Shown: piece after piece, positions 1 through 53,700 of the stretch
Layout of the letters: the number at the start of each line of letters is the position of its first letter
How positions within the stretch are numbered: the stretch's first letter is position 1
Assembly: GCA_949775045.1 (NCBI GenBank)
Contig: OX459106.1
Span: forward strand, 1,786,727-1,850,726
Direction: 5' to 3'
Length of the DNA: 64,000 bases
Origin: Metridium senile
Taxonomy: Eukaryota > Cnidaria > Anthozoa > Actiniaria > Metridiidae
The notes under the pieces: generated by a model
The model's database searches: none
Seen by the model: the letters and a program-made list of their open reading frames with translations, nothing else
Told to the model about the DNA's origin: nothing
Translations under genes and position numbers: made by a program

Positions 1-1500
1 GTCGGCATCATGTCGTTGTTATTTCGCTTGTAAATTACCAATTTTATAACATTGAACTCTACAAATGTTCAAGAGTTACGGTTTGATAGTTGCCTCAATA
101 TCCTTTGGTGTTAAATTGACTAAAAGAATCGTATTTAACTTAGTTTTGTACAGTCGATTTTGATTCTATCTTGGATTCCCGAATCGGTGTTTATAATAAT
201 AATAATATTCCTCGATCTTCGTTGAAGATCATTTAGACGCCTCTCTACTAGAGTAGGCAAGACTCAACAAGGGTCTGTAGGTTTCTATCAAAACAGGCCT
301 TTCTGATTTCTATTTTGTCGTTCATATATCTTCTATATACAGCACGTTCCAAAGTAAGGAGTGGTTGACCACGTCTCGAGTTCTTTTCATCTGTAAAAGT
401 TAGTTTCTTTATATATCTTGAATTCGGTGAATTTACTTTCTATTTTACACATGGTATCCGCTGGCCTCGATGACTGGCGGAAGTCCGCAATAGTTGGCGA
501 TGCAATAGATAAATAGATAACCGAGTGAGCCGATAACTGAACTGATGAGTCACCTTAATAACCGCGGATCAGACCAACAGATATCCTCATTTGATAAAGC
601 TAATACGCTTTCCATATCATGATTTGGCCACGTTTCCGATGAGCAATTTTTTTGCACAAAATGCCTGTCAACAGAACATCATTAAAATATAACATTCTAT
701 ATATTAATTGCCATTTATATAACTTAACCAATTTATTGATTGAGATGCATATGTACTATATACAATATGAGTGGCCGATGTGTATGAGATATACAGTGGC
801 GAGTCGAAAACGAGATCGGACACGAATATTGTATAGTACTTAAAAGAAACTCCAACATTAGTTCTTTAGTTTTTTACTAAAATTGTCAAGATAAAAGTAA
901 ATATGGCCGAGAAAATTCAAGTTGAAACTTATGCAAATCAGGACGAATCTGAATTTGATATACAATATCCGTCACGGATGTGAATTCTTGTGTCAATTGC
1001 TCATTAATTATTCATGGGTTTTATAAGACCAATTTTTAGGTCATTTGTGACCACCGTGGAGTCTTATACATGTGTGCGTTTCTCTAATAATTGTAAAAGG
1101 GAATACACGTGCTGACTTTATTTTAAATCTTAAATGGAAACGTGTGACATCTCACGTGCTATGAGAGCAGAATACTTTAGTTTCAAGGATGAAATAGCAA
1201 GTGTACAATATTAATGTTGTTGTTGTTGGCGTGGATATAATTTCTAACGGATTGTACTGAATACAGTGAACTGAAGAGGTTGATAAAAAAAAACGAAACT
1301 AGTTTCCACTGAAAAATTAATTCGTCGTTTTGGCGTACGTGTGAAAGATATAAAGTTGGGAATTTATGCCTAATGAAACCATCAATATTGATCAATGCTT
1401 CGTTTTCACGTGACGTCATCAAAACGCTAAAATATAAACTATAACTCACAAAATGCTGGTTCTCTAGCATTGTGTTGATGTCCACGAAAGATACGTACCA
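1..1500. other. No recognised gene
   Basis: AT-rich sequence upstream of the segmental duplication. Short open frames here (for example 652-843 and the reverse frame 1183-1485) are small, compositionally unremarkable and have no recognisable domain or splice context. I see no RNA gene or transposon ends. Confidence 0.5.
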
Positions 1501-2370
1501 AAGATATGCCTATTGTTCTGTTGCAATCTCAACCTGTTAAAAAAAAAAAATCTCGCGCGCTAATCAAAGTCTTTTGTTACTTCTCACCTACAATACCATA
1601 TATGGTAATGGCATTGTTTTCAAGATTGCATACGGTATCTCTGACACGTTATTTTCGTAAATTTTGCTTATTTTGTTGTTTCGTTATCGAGATATTTGAA
1701 CCGAAATTACTGCATGTCTCGATGTGTAGCCACACTCTTTCGAGACCCGAGAAAATATATAAATAAACCACAAAAAATGGCTAGTACTTGAACAAATTTA
1801 AAGTGTTGGTTGAATGAGCATTTTTATCTCCAAGGCCATTTATTTGGAGCTATATATATTGAGATTTTGGTGCTTAAACTCAGTTTGTATGTCATATTGG
1901 TGGCACGCTGTATAGGGTGGCTGATTTCATATCTCAGTATTTCATGTGAAGGTACTTTTGTTTTTTAAATTAGGTCTCTAAAACGGATTGAAATATTTTC
2001 GATGACGTCAAAGCAAACCATCAATTAGCTATAAACTAAATGCTTCATTGCCAACATTAGTGCATCAAATAGAGTCACGTAAAACACTTTTACGAGTGTT
2101 TTCAGTCTTCAAACGACTGATGTCCGCAAGAGTTTAATATTAGGCAATTAGCTGTTGAACTAAATGCTTCATTTATAACATTAATACGTCAATTACAGTC
2201 ACGGAAAATACTTTTACGAATGTTTTCAGTCTTTAGCTTCAAAATTAAATCATAATTGCGTGCAACAACTGAAGCGAGAAAAATCTATAATTAGCTTCAA
2301 TAAGGTGTGTATTAATTAAAGAACACATCATTCACAGAGAAGTTGTCAGCCTGTCAACATCGTCGTGAAA

Positions 2371-42520
<40,150 letters not shown>

Positions 42521-43863
42521 TAACAGCAACGCGTCAAAGAAAAGCACATTAAGCTGATAAAAGCACCATAAAGTTAATACCTAAGTTAAAGTACGCAAGA
42601 GTACTATGGGACCTCATGATCGATATTTTCTGAACCAATAATCATTCTCGTACCCAGACCCTTCTCAACGTCCTTAACGAAAAATCGAAGGCTCTGGGAA
42701 ACCCTAGTATTTCAAGTGATTTGATTGGCTGCTGGAGTTGCATAACAATATTAATTGGCCAATACCAAAACGAGTAGAGGACTGGGTGCTAGTTTCCCTA
42801 ATTAATGTAATTAAAAAATGAACCTCATAATATAAAAAATATAAAAGATTCGTGAGATTTTGTGCTTTCGGTTGGATATTGAGTGAGTTACAGTCATTCT
42901 AAACTGGCCAAATTACGAAGGTATTTGTATGAATTGGAAAGACAGACACCATACATTTCCTTCTATTTTTATTAGGCTGTATCTATCAGTATACAACCAA
43001 ATGCAATCAAACTCAGGATTCTTACACATCTTGAATGTATGAGGTTCATTTCTTAATTAAATTCATTAAGGAAACTAGTACTCAGTCTTCTACTCGATTT
43101 GGTATTGGCCAATTGTTTGTGTAACTGTTTTCGTTGATGAGTAGGAGCAGGCAAACATTCTGTTGCCATGGTGACAATATTTCTGGTTAAGCTCAATAGG
43201 TTTTTCCAGAGCCTATTATCCCATGAGTTAAAAATAGCGATATTTTACAACAACAAAGCTAAAAAGGAAAAAAAGTTTTACTATGCCTCACAAATAATCC
43301 CTCAATCACAACTCCCTATCCTATTTTTAGTTGCGTGGCGATCCACTATTTTGTAATATTGGACTGCAACATTTTAATTCAGTTGACTCGAGATATTTTG
43401 AAATATTCCGTTGGGTATAATACCTTTAGGATTAATCGTCGCTTATTATGGCAGATATGAAAGTCTCGGTCTCAATATTAAGGCTAGACCTGTAGTCTCA
43501 CCAAATATTAGATTTTCGACTTAAATATTTTGCAATAATTGGCTCGGTTGAATCCAATAGGTGAACATTGGATTGATTCTATATTTTTGCAATCTTTTGG
43601 AAGGATATTACCATTGAATAATAAAGTAAGGGGTTTTAATTTACTTTATAATTAGTATAGGAATTTGCACGATCTTGCAATTGAGTACAATTCGTAATTA
43701 TTAGGTAAGAGTAATGGTTTGAAAGCTATCAAGATTGGACGAGCCTTTTAGGCTACCTAGTCCAATTCGATAACTTTCAAAACATCACGATTATCTATTA
43801 ATTACAAATAGTTTTTACAATTTTTTTTATTTATAATATACTGAAAAACTAATTGGTACTCTG

Positions 43864-44001
43864 GGGCCGGTTGTACGAAGTGTGGATAAAAGTTATCCGC
43901 GGATAAAAGTTATCCACAGCATAGGTTTTTCTATAGGTTTTATGCACTGGATAAGGATTTATCCGGCGGATAGCGCTATTCACCCTACGTACAACCGGCC
44001 C
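43864..44001. mobile_element. MITE with GGGCCGGTTGTACG termini
   Basis: 138-bp element with perfect terminal inverted repeats GGGCCGGTTGTACG and CGTACAACCGGCCC and internal TTATCC/GGATAA palindromes. Confidence 0.85.
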
Positions 44002-45175
44002 ATGCAGAGTACAATTTACGATTTAATTGTACTCTTCTCGTTCAATCAGAATCGAGTAATTTTATACAGTTTATTATCAATATGAAAATCTTAATGGTAT
44101 ACAACTATTTCAAAAATGAGGTTGGCAAAGGTTTTGTTGCTTGCTACTTGTTGCATACCAAGCCCGAAATGCACTATGGATGATATGAATTCAAGCAGCG
44201 AAAGGTCACAACAATATGGATTTTTTTCATGCAAACTTTAACTGCAGAGTTTCCCAGCATATTTTATTATGTGCTGATATTATTTACATATGAAGATAAC
44301 ATATTTCAAGCTTGGTCAGCAACATGCAGCATGCAACAAGCAACACTATATAGGCGGACGTACAGTTTGATATTTTGTTATGGTTTTGCCAACCGCTAAC
44401 CATTGTTATTAGAACAAAGAAAATTTAAACATCTATTGTGAAAATGGTTGTACAATAGACCCTTTTAGTTCTGTATGCAAATTGCACATTTCAGACCACA
44501 TGGCATTAATTTCCCTGAGAGTTGTTCTTTTATGTCAAGTATTAAAATATTTATACATAACAAATGATTAGCTCAAAAGGGAATGATAACGTGGTTTGAA
44601 ATGGGAAAATAAACATTGAAGCTGAATGGGTCTATAAATATTACTACGTTCATCAATAGAACCTTCACCAACCTTTTTTGAAAAAGTGTATATCATCTTA
44701 CCTAGTTTATCAGCACTTAGTTTCAATAATGATTTTAGTTTGCAATAAAGTCGTAAACTAAACTCAGATCGTAATCAAATGTTTCTTGTATAGAACTTAT
44801 GTTTTAAGTTTCATGAAAATCTTATTCTGAAATGTATTATTTCTTTACTTTTTTAATCTCAAACTGTATGTACTTTTTGTAATCAATGAGGTCTTCCATC
44901 CGAAGGCCCTCGGGCTTTAATTTCAATTGAAGACCGATCACGTGGTTTTTAAGTTGTTTACTGATCTGTCACGCTCATCTTCTTTTGGTTTCAAAAGGTT
45001 TTGGGAATACATTCATGATTATATCATTTGATACAAACAGATTGCTTAATTCATGTGTGCATCATTACTGGATTCTGTTCCACAATAGAGTATTTGAAAG
45101 GTTTTCATTATAACCCGTGCAACACTCTTTAGACTACTTACTTTATCAGTTGTCTCTACATCACAATTGAAGGCC

Positions 45176-45320
45176 CGTGCAAACGCACTCAACAACATCC
45201 AACATTATTAGGCCAACATTGTTGTGTGTTTTTGCGCGATGTTGGCGGGTGTGTGCAAGCGCTTGCAACAAGTCCCAACATGTTTGGCGCTCCGATGATA
45301 ATGCAAAGGATTCTGGGACA
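45176..45320. mobile_element. MITE with GCCCGTGCAAACGC terminus
   Basis: Contains GGCCCGTGCAAACGCACTCA, AACATTGTTG palindromes and GTGTGCAAGCGCTTGCA. Similar fold-backs are, from memory, common in coral genomes. Confidence 0.5.
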
Positions 45321-45356
45321 CAAATACCCACAATTCAGTACAAATCACTGCTTGTT

Positions 45357-45489
45357 GGGGCTGTTTATATGAAGGCGAGTTGTCCCTGCTAGCCGGGATA
45401 ACTCTTATTGTTTTGAGTCCTCCGGGGAATACAAGACAAAAGAGTTATCCCGGCTAGCAGGGACAACTCGCTTTCATATAAACAGCCCC
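45357..45489. mobile_element. MITE with 50-bp perfect arms
   Basis: GGGGCTGTTTATATGAA... and its inverse ...TTCATATAAACAGCCCC enclose GTTGTCCCTGCTAGCCGGG and the mirrored CCCGGCTAGCAGGGACAAC. The near identity of the arms suggests recent origin. Confidence 0.85.
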
Positions 45490-45835
45490 TTAGTCTCAAG
45501 AGATAAGTATTCATTTGCCTCACTTATGGCTTTGAATTTAATTACAGAGTTGATGTCGAAGAATATTGCGGCTCGTTTTCGTGTACCTAAAAGTAAGAAC
45601 GAAGAGAAAATCAGTTTTACTTTCAACTAAGTGGTTCTCAAGTGTAAAGGTCTTGAGTGACACTAAACAAACAATAACAGATGCGCGAGCACAATTGGAG
45701 AAGTTTGGTTTGGATGGCTTCGATATAACAAGCGTGGAAGTTTTGACATGCAGGCCCTATTGAAGAAATATCTGCAAAGCACTTAACTTCTGGTTATCCA
45801 AGTTTATTGGGGAAGTGGCAAAGCAGAATATAAAT

Positions 45836-45960
45836 ACGGAATATAAAATGACCATCTCACGTTTCACCAAAAATAAAATGTCCATCTCACGTTTCACGAA
45901 AAATAAAATGTCCATCTCACGTTTCACCAAAAATAAAATGACCATCTTAAGTTTATCGAA
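45836..45960 (+). repeat. ~35-bp tandem repeat
   Basis: About four copies of a unit containing ATAAAATGACCATCTCACG and TTTCACCAAAA. Confidence 0.85.
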
Positions 45961-46152
45961 ATGACCCTTGAAAAACTACAAAATCCAATTATAAAACCAA
46001 AGACACCACCACTTGTGCACTCCCTTGACATGCTAATTGTGACTTTTTAATGTTCAACATTTTGTACACGGACAATCTTTTTAAAATAAAATATTTTTAA
46101 AATATTGCATACTATATTAAATTATCAAATAAGTTATTTCAAGAATGAATTT

Positions 46153-46392
46153 TAAGGGAGCATTCATTTTTTAGGAGGGGGGGGGGGGGGGATTCACAGC
46201 GAGGGTCATGTCAAATTTACATAGTACAAAGGGAGGGTCATTACGTTTTTGTGAATGTATTTCTGCATTCAGCCAGGGGGGTCAACGATATTTGTTGCTC
46301 ATTAAAAGGAGGGCTCACATTTTTTAACAAATGCTCTTTGTGAATCCTCCGGCCCTTCCCCCCTCCTAAAAAAATGAATACTCCCTAATTCA
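46153..46392. mobile_element. MITE with TTAGGGAG-type termini
   Basis: TTAAGGGAGCATTCATTTTTTAG followed by a G-run, mirrored by CCCCCCTCCTAAAAAAATGAA and TACTCCCTAA. Confidence 0.75.
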
Positions 46393-46976
46393 TTCTTGGT
46401 AACGCATATGTAGTATGCAATATTGAAATAAACCGATATAGACTGACGACTTTATTTATTGGCCTTAACTGTGGCTGTTGGTAATGTTTATACTTTTGTT
46501 GCGGTTGTTGTGAAGTTTGATTCTGTTGTTCTGTTGTTAAAAGAAAACAAATTAAAGTACTATCATTTAGCTTCGGCATAGTTCCTTCAGCTAATGCTGA
46601 TGTAAAAAGAAGCAGTTGTTTCTTCGTCGTCGTCGTTGTTGTTAGATAGATGAAATATATAACTGTTATCAATAGAGGTGTGCCTAAGATATGCCTATTG
46701 TTCTGTTGCAATCTCACCTTGTTAAAAATAAAAAATCTCGCGCGCTAATCAAAGTCTTTTGTTACTTCTCACCTACAATACCATATATGGTAATGGCATT
46801 GTTTTCAAGATTGCAAACGGTATCTCTGACACGTTATTTTCGAAAATTTTGCTTATTTTTGTTGTTTCGTTATCGAGATATTTGAACCGAAATTACTACA
46901 TGTGTCGATGTGTTGCCACACTCTTTCGAGACCCGAGAAAATATATAAATAAACCACAAAAAATGGCTAGTACTTG

Positions 46977-48058
46977 AACAAGGGGCCGTTTTGTGTGCGC
47001 ATGCGCCAGTTGTCTAAATTTCATGAGTGATTCACTTCAAGCGATAAATTACGCCGACATAAGAGACAATTTCAACAATACTATTTGGATGTTTTCGACG
47101 CTGAAACGTTCTGTCATGGCTCAAGAATACTCATAAATGGTTCAACCTACAACAAGGAGAAACACCGGCGTTATTGGACTGATTGGAACTGTTTAAAATC
47201 TTATTCTAGAAATGTTGATATAAAGAACTTTGTGTTTACAATATGGAGGCTGCTGAGGTTTATAAACACAAATACTATGTTAGTTTTGATGAGTGCTGGT
47301 CAAGATTTACTGCAGGCATTGAAGTAAATGATAAATGTACATGTGTAGTAATATAATTAAGCAGCGTTTATGGACATCGCACTCGCAATGTTCGAACGAC
47401 AATTTCTTGAAATGTATAATAATTACGCTTAACTATTATTAGCTGTTATGTAAAATATTCGAAAATATTACTTTTCCGAAAAAAATACCACTGTTCTAAG
47501 GTTACCAATATCAAGATTTAAGCTTTACAAATGTGTTCATAATGTTTTCTTGCCGATGAAAATTGGGGAATGATGTGAATTCTGCAAATTCTTATGTGAT
47601 ATTTAGCACTCACGGCATTTTTAGCATTTCTTTGCTTGGAGAATTCAACTTGTCTGAATTAATTTATCATATAGATATTTGCATAGTTCTATAGCTGTAT
47701 CATTATTAACATTGAAATAAACTATTGCAGTACGATCGATTCACATTTTAGGACTTAATTGTTGACGAAGATGTGCACATATATTTTACTATATTATGAC
47801 TGTACAAATTGGCTTCGTGTTAAAGATCTAGCCAAAATACCACGGCGATTTTTATAAAATTTGAAAGAAAGTCATGTGAACTTTTCTTATATCTAATTGA
47901 TTTTGATAGAAAATTGTCCCAATAAATAAAAATAGCAATTATGCTCACACTGGCCTCCAGAATCAAAGCCTCCGCAGCAACAACAATGTCGTTCCGAGAG
48001 CCCACGTTTGTTATAGCGCAGCAGTTGCGCGCATGCTCATGCAAAATGGCCCCTTGTT
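46977..48058 (+). mobile_element. 1.08-kb MULE/Merlin-like transposon, copy 1
   Basis: Ends AACAAGGGGCCGTTTTG and the inverse CAAAATGGCCCCTTGTT, with 9-bp duplications TAGTACTTG on both sides (46968-46976, 48059-48067). Copy A shows the undisrupted site at about 1782-1790. A 9-bp duplication fits MuDR/MULE or Merlin-type elements. It carries an open frame of 80 codons at 47085-47327 with no recognised domain. Confidence 0.85.
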
Positions 48059-48300
48059 TAGTACTTGAACATAATTTATATTGTTGGTTGAATGAGCATT
48101 TTTGTCTCCAAAGCCATTTATTTGGAGTTATATATATTGAGATTTTGGTGCTTAAACTAAGTTTGTCTGTCATATTGGTGGCACGCTGTGATAGGGTGGC
48201 TGAATACATTTTTACCAAAAAATGAGCATATATGAAATCATGCATTCATATCTCAGTCTTTCATGTGAAGGTACTTTTGTTTTAAGTAATGATGTGTGTA

Positions 48301-48501
48301 AGGTCTCGGCTACACGAATCCGATCCGGCTGAAACCGCATAGAATTATTTGCGTCCACATGAATCCGCGTATCCGGAGGATTCAAGTAAAAGTAAGCGGT
48401 TTCGGTGACCGGATTCACTGGATTCGTGTGGACGATAGGCCGACTCGCATCAAAATGTATGCGGTTTCAAAAGTATCCGGATCCGTGTAGCCGGGGTCTA
48501 A
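48301..48501. mobile_element. MITE with GGTCTCGGCTACACG termini
   Basis: About 200 bp; outer arms GGTCTCGGCTACACGAATCC and the inverse GGATCCGTGTAGCCGGGGTC, with internal CGGATTC/GAATCCG palindromes. Confidence 0.8.
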
Positions 48502-48591
48502 GAACGAGGCAGGGTAACGGCAATGGAAAGGTGCTAACGGCAATTTGAAAGGTGCTAACTGTGTATTGTCTAATCCGTCCATCTCATTGGT

Positions 48592-49674
48592 AACAAGGGA
48601 CCATTTTGCATGAGCATGCGCGCAACTGCTGCGCTATAACAAACGTGGGCTCTCGGAACGACATTGTTGTTGCTGCGGAGGCTTTGATTCTGGAGGCCAG
48701 TGTGAGCATAATTGCTATTTTTATTTATTGGGACAATTTTTCTATCAAAATCAATTAGATATAAGAAAAGTTCACATGACTTTCTTTCAAATTTTATAAA
48801 AATCGCCGTGGTATTTTGGCTAGATCTTTAACACGAAGCCAATTTGTACAGTCATAATATAGTAAAATATATGTGCACATCTTCGTCAGCAATTAAGTCC
48901 TAAAATGTGAATCGATCGTACTGCAATAGTTTATTTCAATGTTAATAATGATACAGCTATAGAACTATGCAAATATCTATATGATAAATTAATTCAGACA
49001 AGTTGAATTCTCCAAGCAAAGAAATGCTAAAAATGCCGTGAGTGCTAAATATCACATAAGAATTTGCAGAATTCACATCATTCCCCAATTTTCATCGGCA
49101 AGAAAACATTATGAACACATTTGTAAAGCTTAAATCTTGATATTGGTAACCTTAGAACAGTGGTATTTTTTTCGGAAAAGTAATATTTTCGAATATTTTA
49201 CATAACAGCTAATAATAGTTAAGCGTAATTATTATACATTTCAAGAAACTGTCGTTCGAACATTGCGAGTGCGATGTCCATAAACGCTGCTTAATTATAT
49301 TACTACACATGTACATTTATCATTTACTTCAATGCCTGCAGTAAATCTTGACCAGCACTCATCAAAACTAACATAGTATTTGTGTTTATAAACCTCAGCA
49401 GCCTCCATATTGTAAACACAAAGTTCTTTATATCAACATTTCTAGAATAAGATTTTAAACAGTTCCAATCAGTCCAATAACGCCGGTGTTTCTCCTTGTT
49501 GTAGGTTGAACCATTTATGAGTATTCGTGAGCCATGACAGAACGTTTCAGCGTCGAAAACATCCAAATAATATTGTTGAAATTGTCTCTTATGTCGGCGT
49601 AATTTATCGCTTGAAGTGAATCACTCATGAAATTTAGGCAACTGGCGCATGCGCACACAAAACGGCCCCTTGTT
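48592..49674 (-). mobile_element. 1.08-kb MULE/Merlin-like transposon, copy 2 (inverted)
   Basis: Near-identical to 46977-48058 in opposite orientation, ending in the same AACAAGG terminus, with its own 9-bp duplication CTCATTGGT at 48583-48591 and 49675-49683. The internal frame 49324-49566 translates identically to that of copy 1, showing very low divergence. Confidence 0.85.
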
Positions 49675-50133
49675 CTCATTGGTTAAAGCGCTAGCATGAA
49701 AATCTGCCATAATTTCAAAACTAAGCAGATTTTATAATATTTTATTTGATATCTGATTCTCATATAAGATTTCCTGAGCCTTTATATATCAAAATTTCTA
49801 TGTGGGGAACATCAAATTGTAAATGTCTTTTGGCTATTTTTTTGAGCGCTTATGATTGGACGAGACATTTTAGTACAAATAAAAAATTGTTCCAAAACAG
49901 AGTTTTTGCAAATTTTATTTTTGAAATGTGTTACCTATTAGCCCTTTCGGAGTTGCGCAGGGAACTGGTAACTAATTGGCTACGCGCTGCATTATGGGGT
50001 TATTTTATGGGACGCTACCACAATATTGCCGCTAAAGACTGCAAAACCTTTGAGTGAATGTTGAAATATTGAGACGAAAAGCGATCGTTTTAAGTTATAA
50101 GAACAAGCAATTCCTGGAGCAGATCCACCAAGG

Positions 50134-50711
50134 CCATCCGAGCTGTGATTGAAAGCTAATTTGAAACGCTGGCGTTATTATCCGCAAAATTATCCGGTTA
50201 ATCGAAAGAGCTATAGATTCGAAGATGAGGTTGTTTACGGTCTTGCTTTAGACATATACTTCATATTTGTGCTCGTTTTATTTTCATCACATATTAACTT
50301 TTGTCTATATTTATCTTTTTAAAGTTAGTAACTATATAGTCTGACGGCAAAAATAGATTGTTGATCTTTCGCTTGAAAATGTTTCGAAAGCGCTACCTCT
50401 TCTTTCGTGATTACAAAGTTTGTGTTCATTCTTTCGTGATGAATTTAACCATCAGAATTGACGACATGATCTCTTTATCTAAGTTGTTGTCTACAGGTAA
50501 CTCTAAGAAACATTAATACAGACAAAATTTGATTTGTAATTGCAATTAAGCTGGCAAAAATATGGCTAATTTCGTCGATACCTAGACAATAAATTGCCAG
50601 TTTCAAACAACCTCAGCTCACCTTCGAATTAGCTCGTTCGAATGCCCGATAATTTTGCGCTTCTTAGCGAACGCAAGCGTTTCAAAATAGCTTTCAAGGG
50701 CAGCTGTGATG
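50134..50711. mobile_element. ~580-bp MITE with ~90-bp arms
   Basis: Left arm with GCCATCCGAGCTGTGATTG, GAAAGCTAATTTGAAACGC and CGCAAAATTATCCGG; right arm carries the inverse (ATAATTTTGCG, GCGTTTCAAAATAGCTTTC, AGCTGTGATGG). Located immediately upstream of exon 1 of copy B and absent from copy A. Confidence 0.7.
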
Positions 50712-50788
50712 GTGTGTATAAGGTGTGTATTAATGAAAGAACACATCATTCACAGAGAAGTTGTCAGCCTGTCAACATCGTCGTGAAA

Positions 50789-53700
50789 ATGAAGTATCTT
50801 CTGATTGTGTTGGTAAGTGAAACGAGTTTATTATTTCATAATCTTTAGTATAATTTATTTCTAGATTTGCCAATAGATAGGTTAAGGTGATTTATTAAGG
50901 TGACTTATAAATGTAAGCGGATTTGATTATATGTTTCAAATCTAAGTCGATGTATTTTACTGCGGTTTTCCACTTTCTGCGAACTCAGACATTCCCACGG
51001 CTTAATGTGAAACACGTTTTTAGCTGCCGTCAATCAAAACTAATTAGTCGGTACCTTTTAAATCCGGCAGCTAAAAACGTATTTCACAACGAGCCATTGA
51101 AATGTCTGAGTTCGCAGAAAGTCGAAAACCGCAGTAATAGGGGTTTCAAAATCCAAGTGAAATTTCAAATGCCGATGCGCAGCCGAGGATTGATTAGCAC
51201 AGTAGATTGGGGATTGATTAGTACAGTGGAATGTGGATTTGTTGGCACAGTAGTTTGCAGATTGATTAGCACAGTAGATTGTGGATTGATTAGCACAGTT
51301 TGTTGGGGATTGATTAGGACAGTGGATTGTGGATTGATTAGCACAGTTGATTGTGGATTGATTAGCACAGTTGATTGTGGATTGCTTAGCACAGTTTGGT
51401 ATTAAAGTTGAAGCCTTCTTAATTCAGGCTAGCATTGCACAATAAATTCATATATATTCTTCAGAAAAAAAGTTATGAAAAGTCAACACGAAGACCCAAA
51501 GTTCCTTTTTGCTATTCGTATCTCCGTATTCAAAACAATCTGCGTCCACACGTAACGTATTCGAATCGTATTAGCCCGTCTACACGTATATACGAAACCG
51601 ATTCATAAACGTTAGCTCCCATACAATTAATTGGCGTATGCATGACTGGAATGCAGCTCGATCTTACGTCATCGTTTTCAAAAAGCTCCATTTTTGCTGC
51701 CCACGCGTATACGATAACCCTACGTTTTCAAAACATCTCCAGTCTGGAGAGCGTATTCCAAAAACCTCCGTTTCCGGCGACCGAAAACGCCGTTTACTTG
51801 CATGTGGGTAGAAGGCGTAAACAGAGAAAAAACATCCGTTCTAAAAGTGGGGACAGGGCCTAAATCAATAAACAAATGCAGGTGTTATTTTTTCATATTG
51901 AGCAAAAAAAAAAAAAAAACCATAAAACATTATATAAGATTATTTGTTTTGGTAACAAATTGTGTTGCCTCAGCAAAAAATTAAGATTCGGTTAGTAGTT
52001 TGTCAAGTGTTATTTTAAAATATTCAACATTGGAGTGGATAATCATAAAATTAAACGAACGAATGCAGCTTTCTTAACAATCGAACTTTTTTATATTGAG
52101 CAAAGAAAACATTATTTGTTTTGATAACAAAATGGTTTGCTTGACCAACAAATGTTTAAACATTCGCGTTTGGTAATAGTTAATCGTCGTGTTCGTTTTT
52201 AATAAATTTAACCACATTGAATTGTAATTACTCTGAGCTAAATCAACAAGCAAATGTAACTTTCTTAACAATTATTCATATTGAGCAAAGAAAATATTTT
52301 ACAATACTTGTTTTGATTACAAAATGGTTTGGCTCAGCAATAAAGATTCGGTTAGTAATATGTTAAGTGTTTTTTAATGAATTCAACCATTGGAGTGGAA
52401 ATATGCTAAAACGTATAGATTCTTGACAGTTATTTGATTGATAGGAGCGCTGATTGATTATAGATTAAAAGCGCTTTGCATATTTTAAATATTGTGCAAG
52501 TATTATAATACAGGAATCTATACAGATTTTATTAAAACTAGACGCATAACTGCGTGAACTCGGGATTCTCTATCAGAAATTTGTTTATCTACCTATATCT
52601 GATATAAATAATTTGCAGTTTCTTTTTGTAGATTACCTGTAAAACTGTCACTAAATTGAAGTTCATAATCAGTATTAAACACATTTTAACTTGTGGGTAG
52701 TTTTGATTTCATGAGAAAATACGACTGTCATGCCGATTGTGACAATCAGAACTGATCCTCAATATTCATGATCAGTTACAAGCCCATTTGAAGATTTAAT
52801 TTCGTTTGTGTTATTATAAATTAAAGAACATAAACTCATTGCAGCACATTGTTGTAATTTTAAAGGTAAAAGCATTACCTTTGCTATATGGTGCTGTTAT
52901 TGTCTTGCTTGGATCAATATATAGTGTGTTTTTAGGACCAGTATTCTTCTCTACATCATAATATAGTTTACACTTACAGTAATTCATTACATGTGACTGA
53001 GTATTATAGAGAGACATCGGTCTATTACAAGAAAGGGACGATATATACCGACTGGCTTTACATTTGAACCTTTTTGAGAAATAAATGCTTGTGTCCCAAC
53101 CCCCTTGAACTTTGAAGAATAATGCTCGATTTTGACCTTTGCACAGTTAATATAATTATGTAACTTAGAAGACCTGGGTATATTTGAGCGTATTCTATGA
53201 TAAATAAACCGTCTAAGCTTCCTACTTTTGGTGTTTAAACGCCTGTATTAATCGTGTTGATATTCTACATTTTGTACTTGTCTCACAACTATGATGACAG
53301 TTCAAATGTCTATAATTATAATAAACAAACCTTGGATAACGAGATCTGGTATTATTTGTAATCTTTATTGGGACTTCTGCATCATTATATACATTCATAC
53401 CTGTACAGTCAAACAACTAGTAATATATCACAATCACTGAACGATGAAATGACAATAGTTCGAGTGTAGCGGTCGAAGAACTTGACTGTTTTGTACCTTA
53501 AATAAAGACTAATATCAAATAGGAAAAACAGAAAATACTTCCTTGAATTAAAAATAATAAAAGAAGCAAGGTACTTAGCATTATTAATATGAAAGAAGTC
53601 ATCATTTTTGAGAAGCTAGGTGCCCTTACTTTGAGTCTAGTTGACTGTAAACACAAGTCGCTAGTCTTGAATTTTCTTCGCTTAAAATGCCGCTTACAAT

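Larger units (their letters stand above)
42521..46685. other. Gene-poor interval rich in MITEs
   Basis: No gene supported. It contains fold-backs at 42755-43112 (arms GGCCAATACCAAA), about 43690-43810, 43864-44001, about 44120-44395, 45176-45320, 45357-45489, a short tandem repeat at about 45836-45960 and 46153-46392. A short open exon-like frame after TTACAG at 45550 (MSKNIAARFRVPKS) ends at TAA and is unassigned. Confidence 0.6.
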
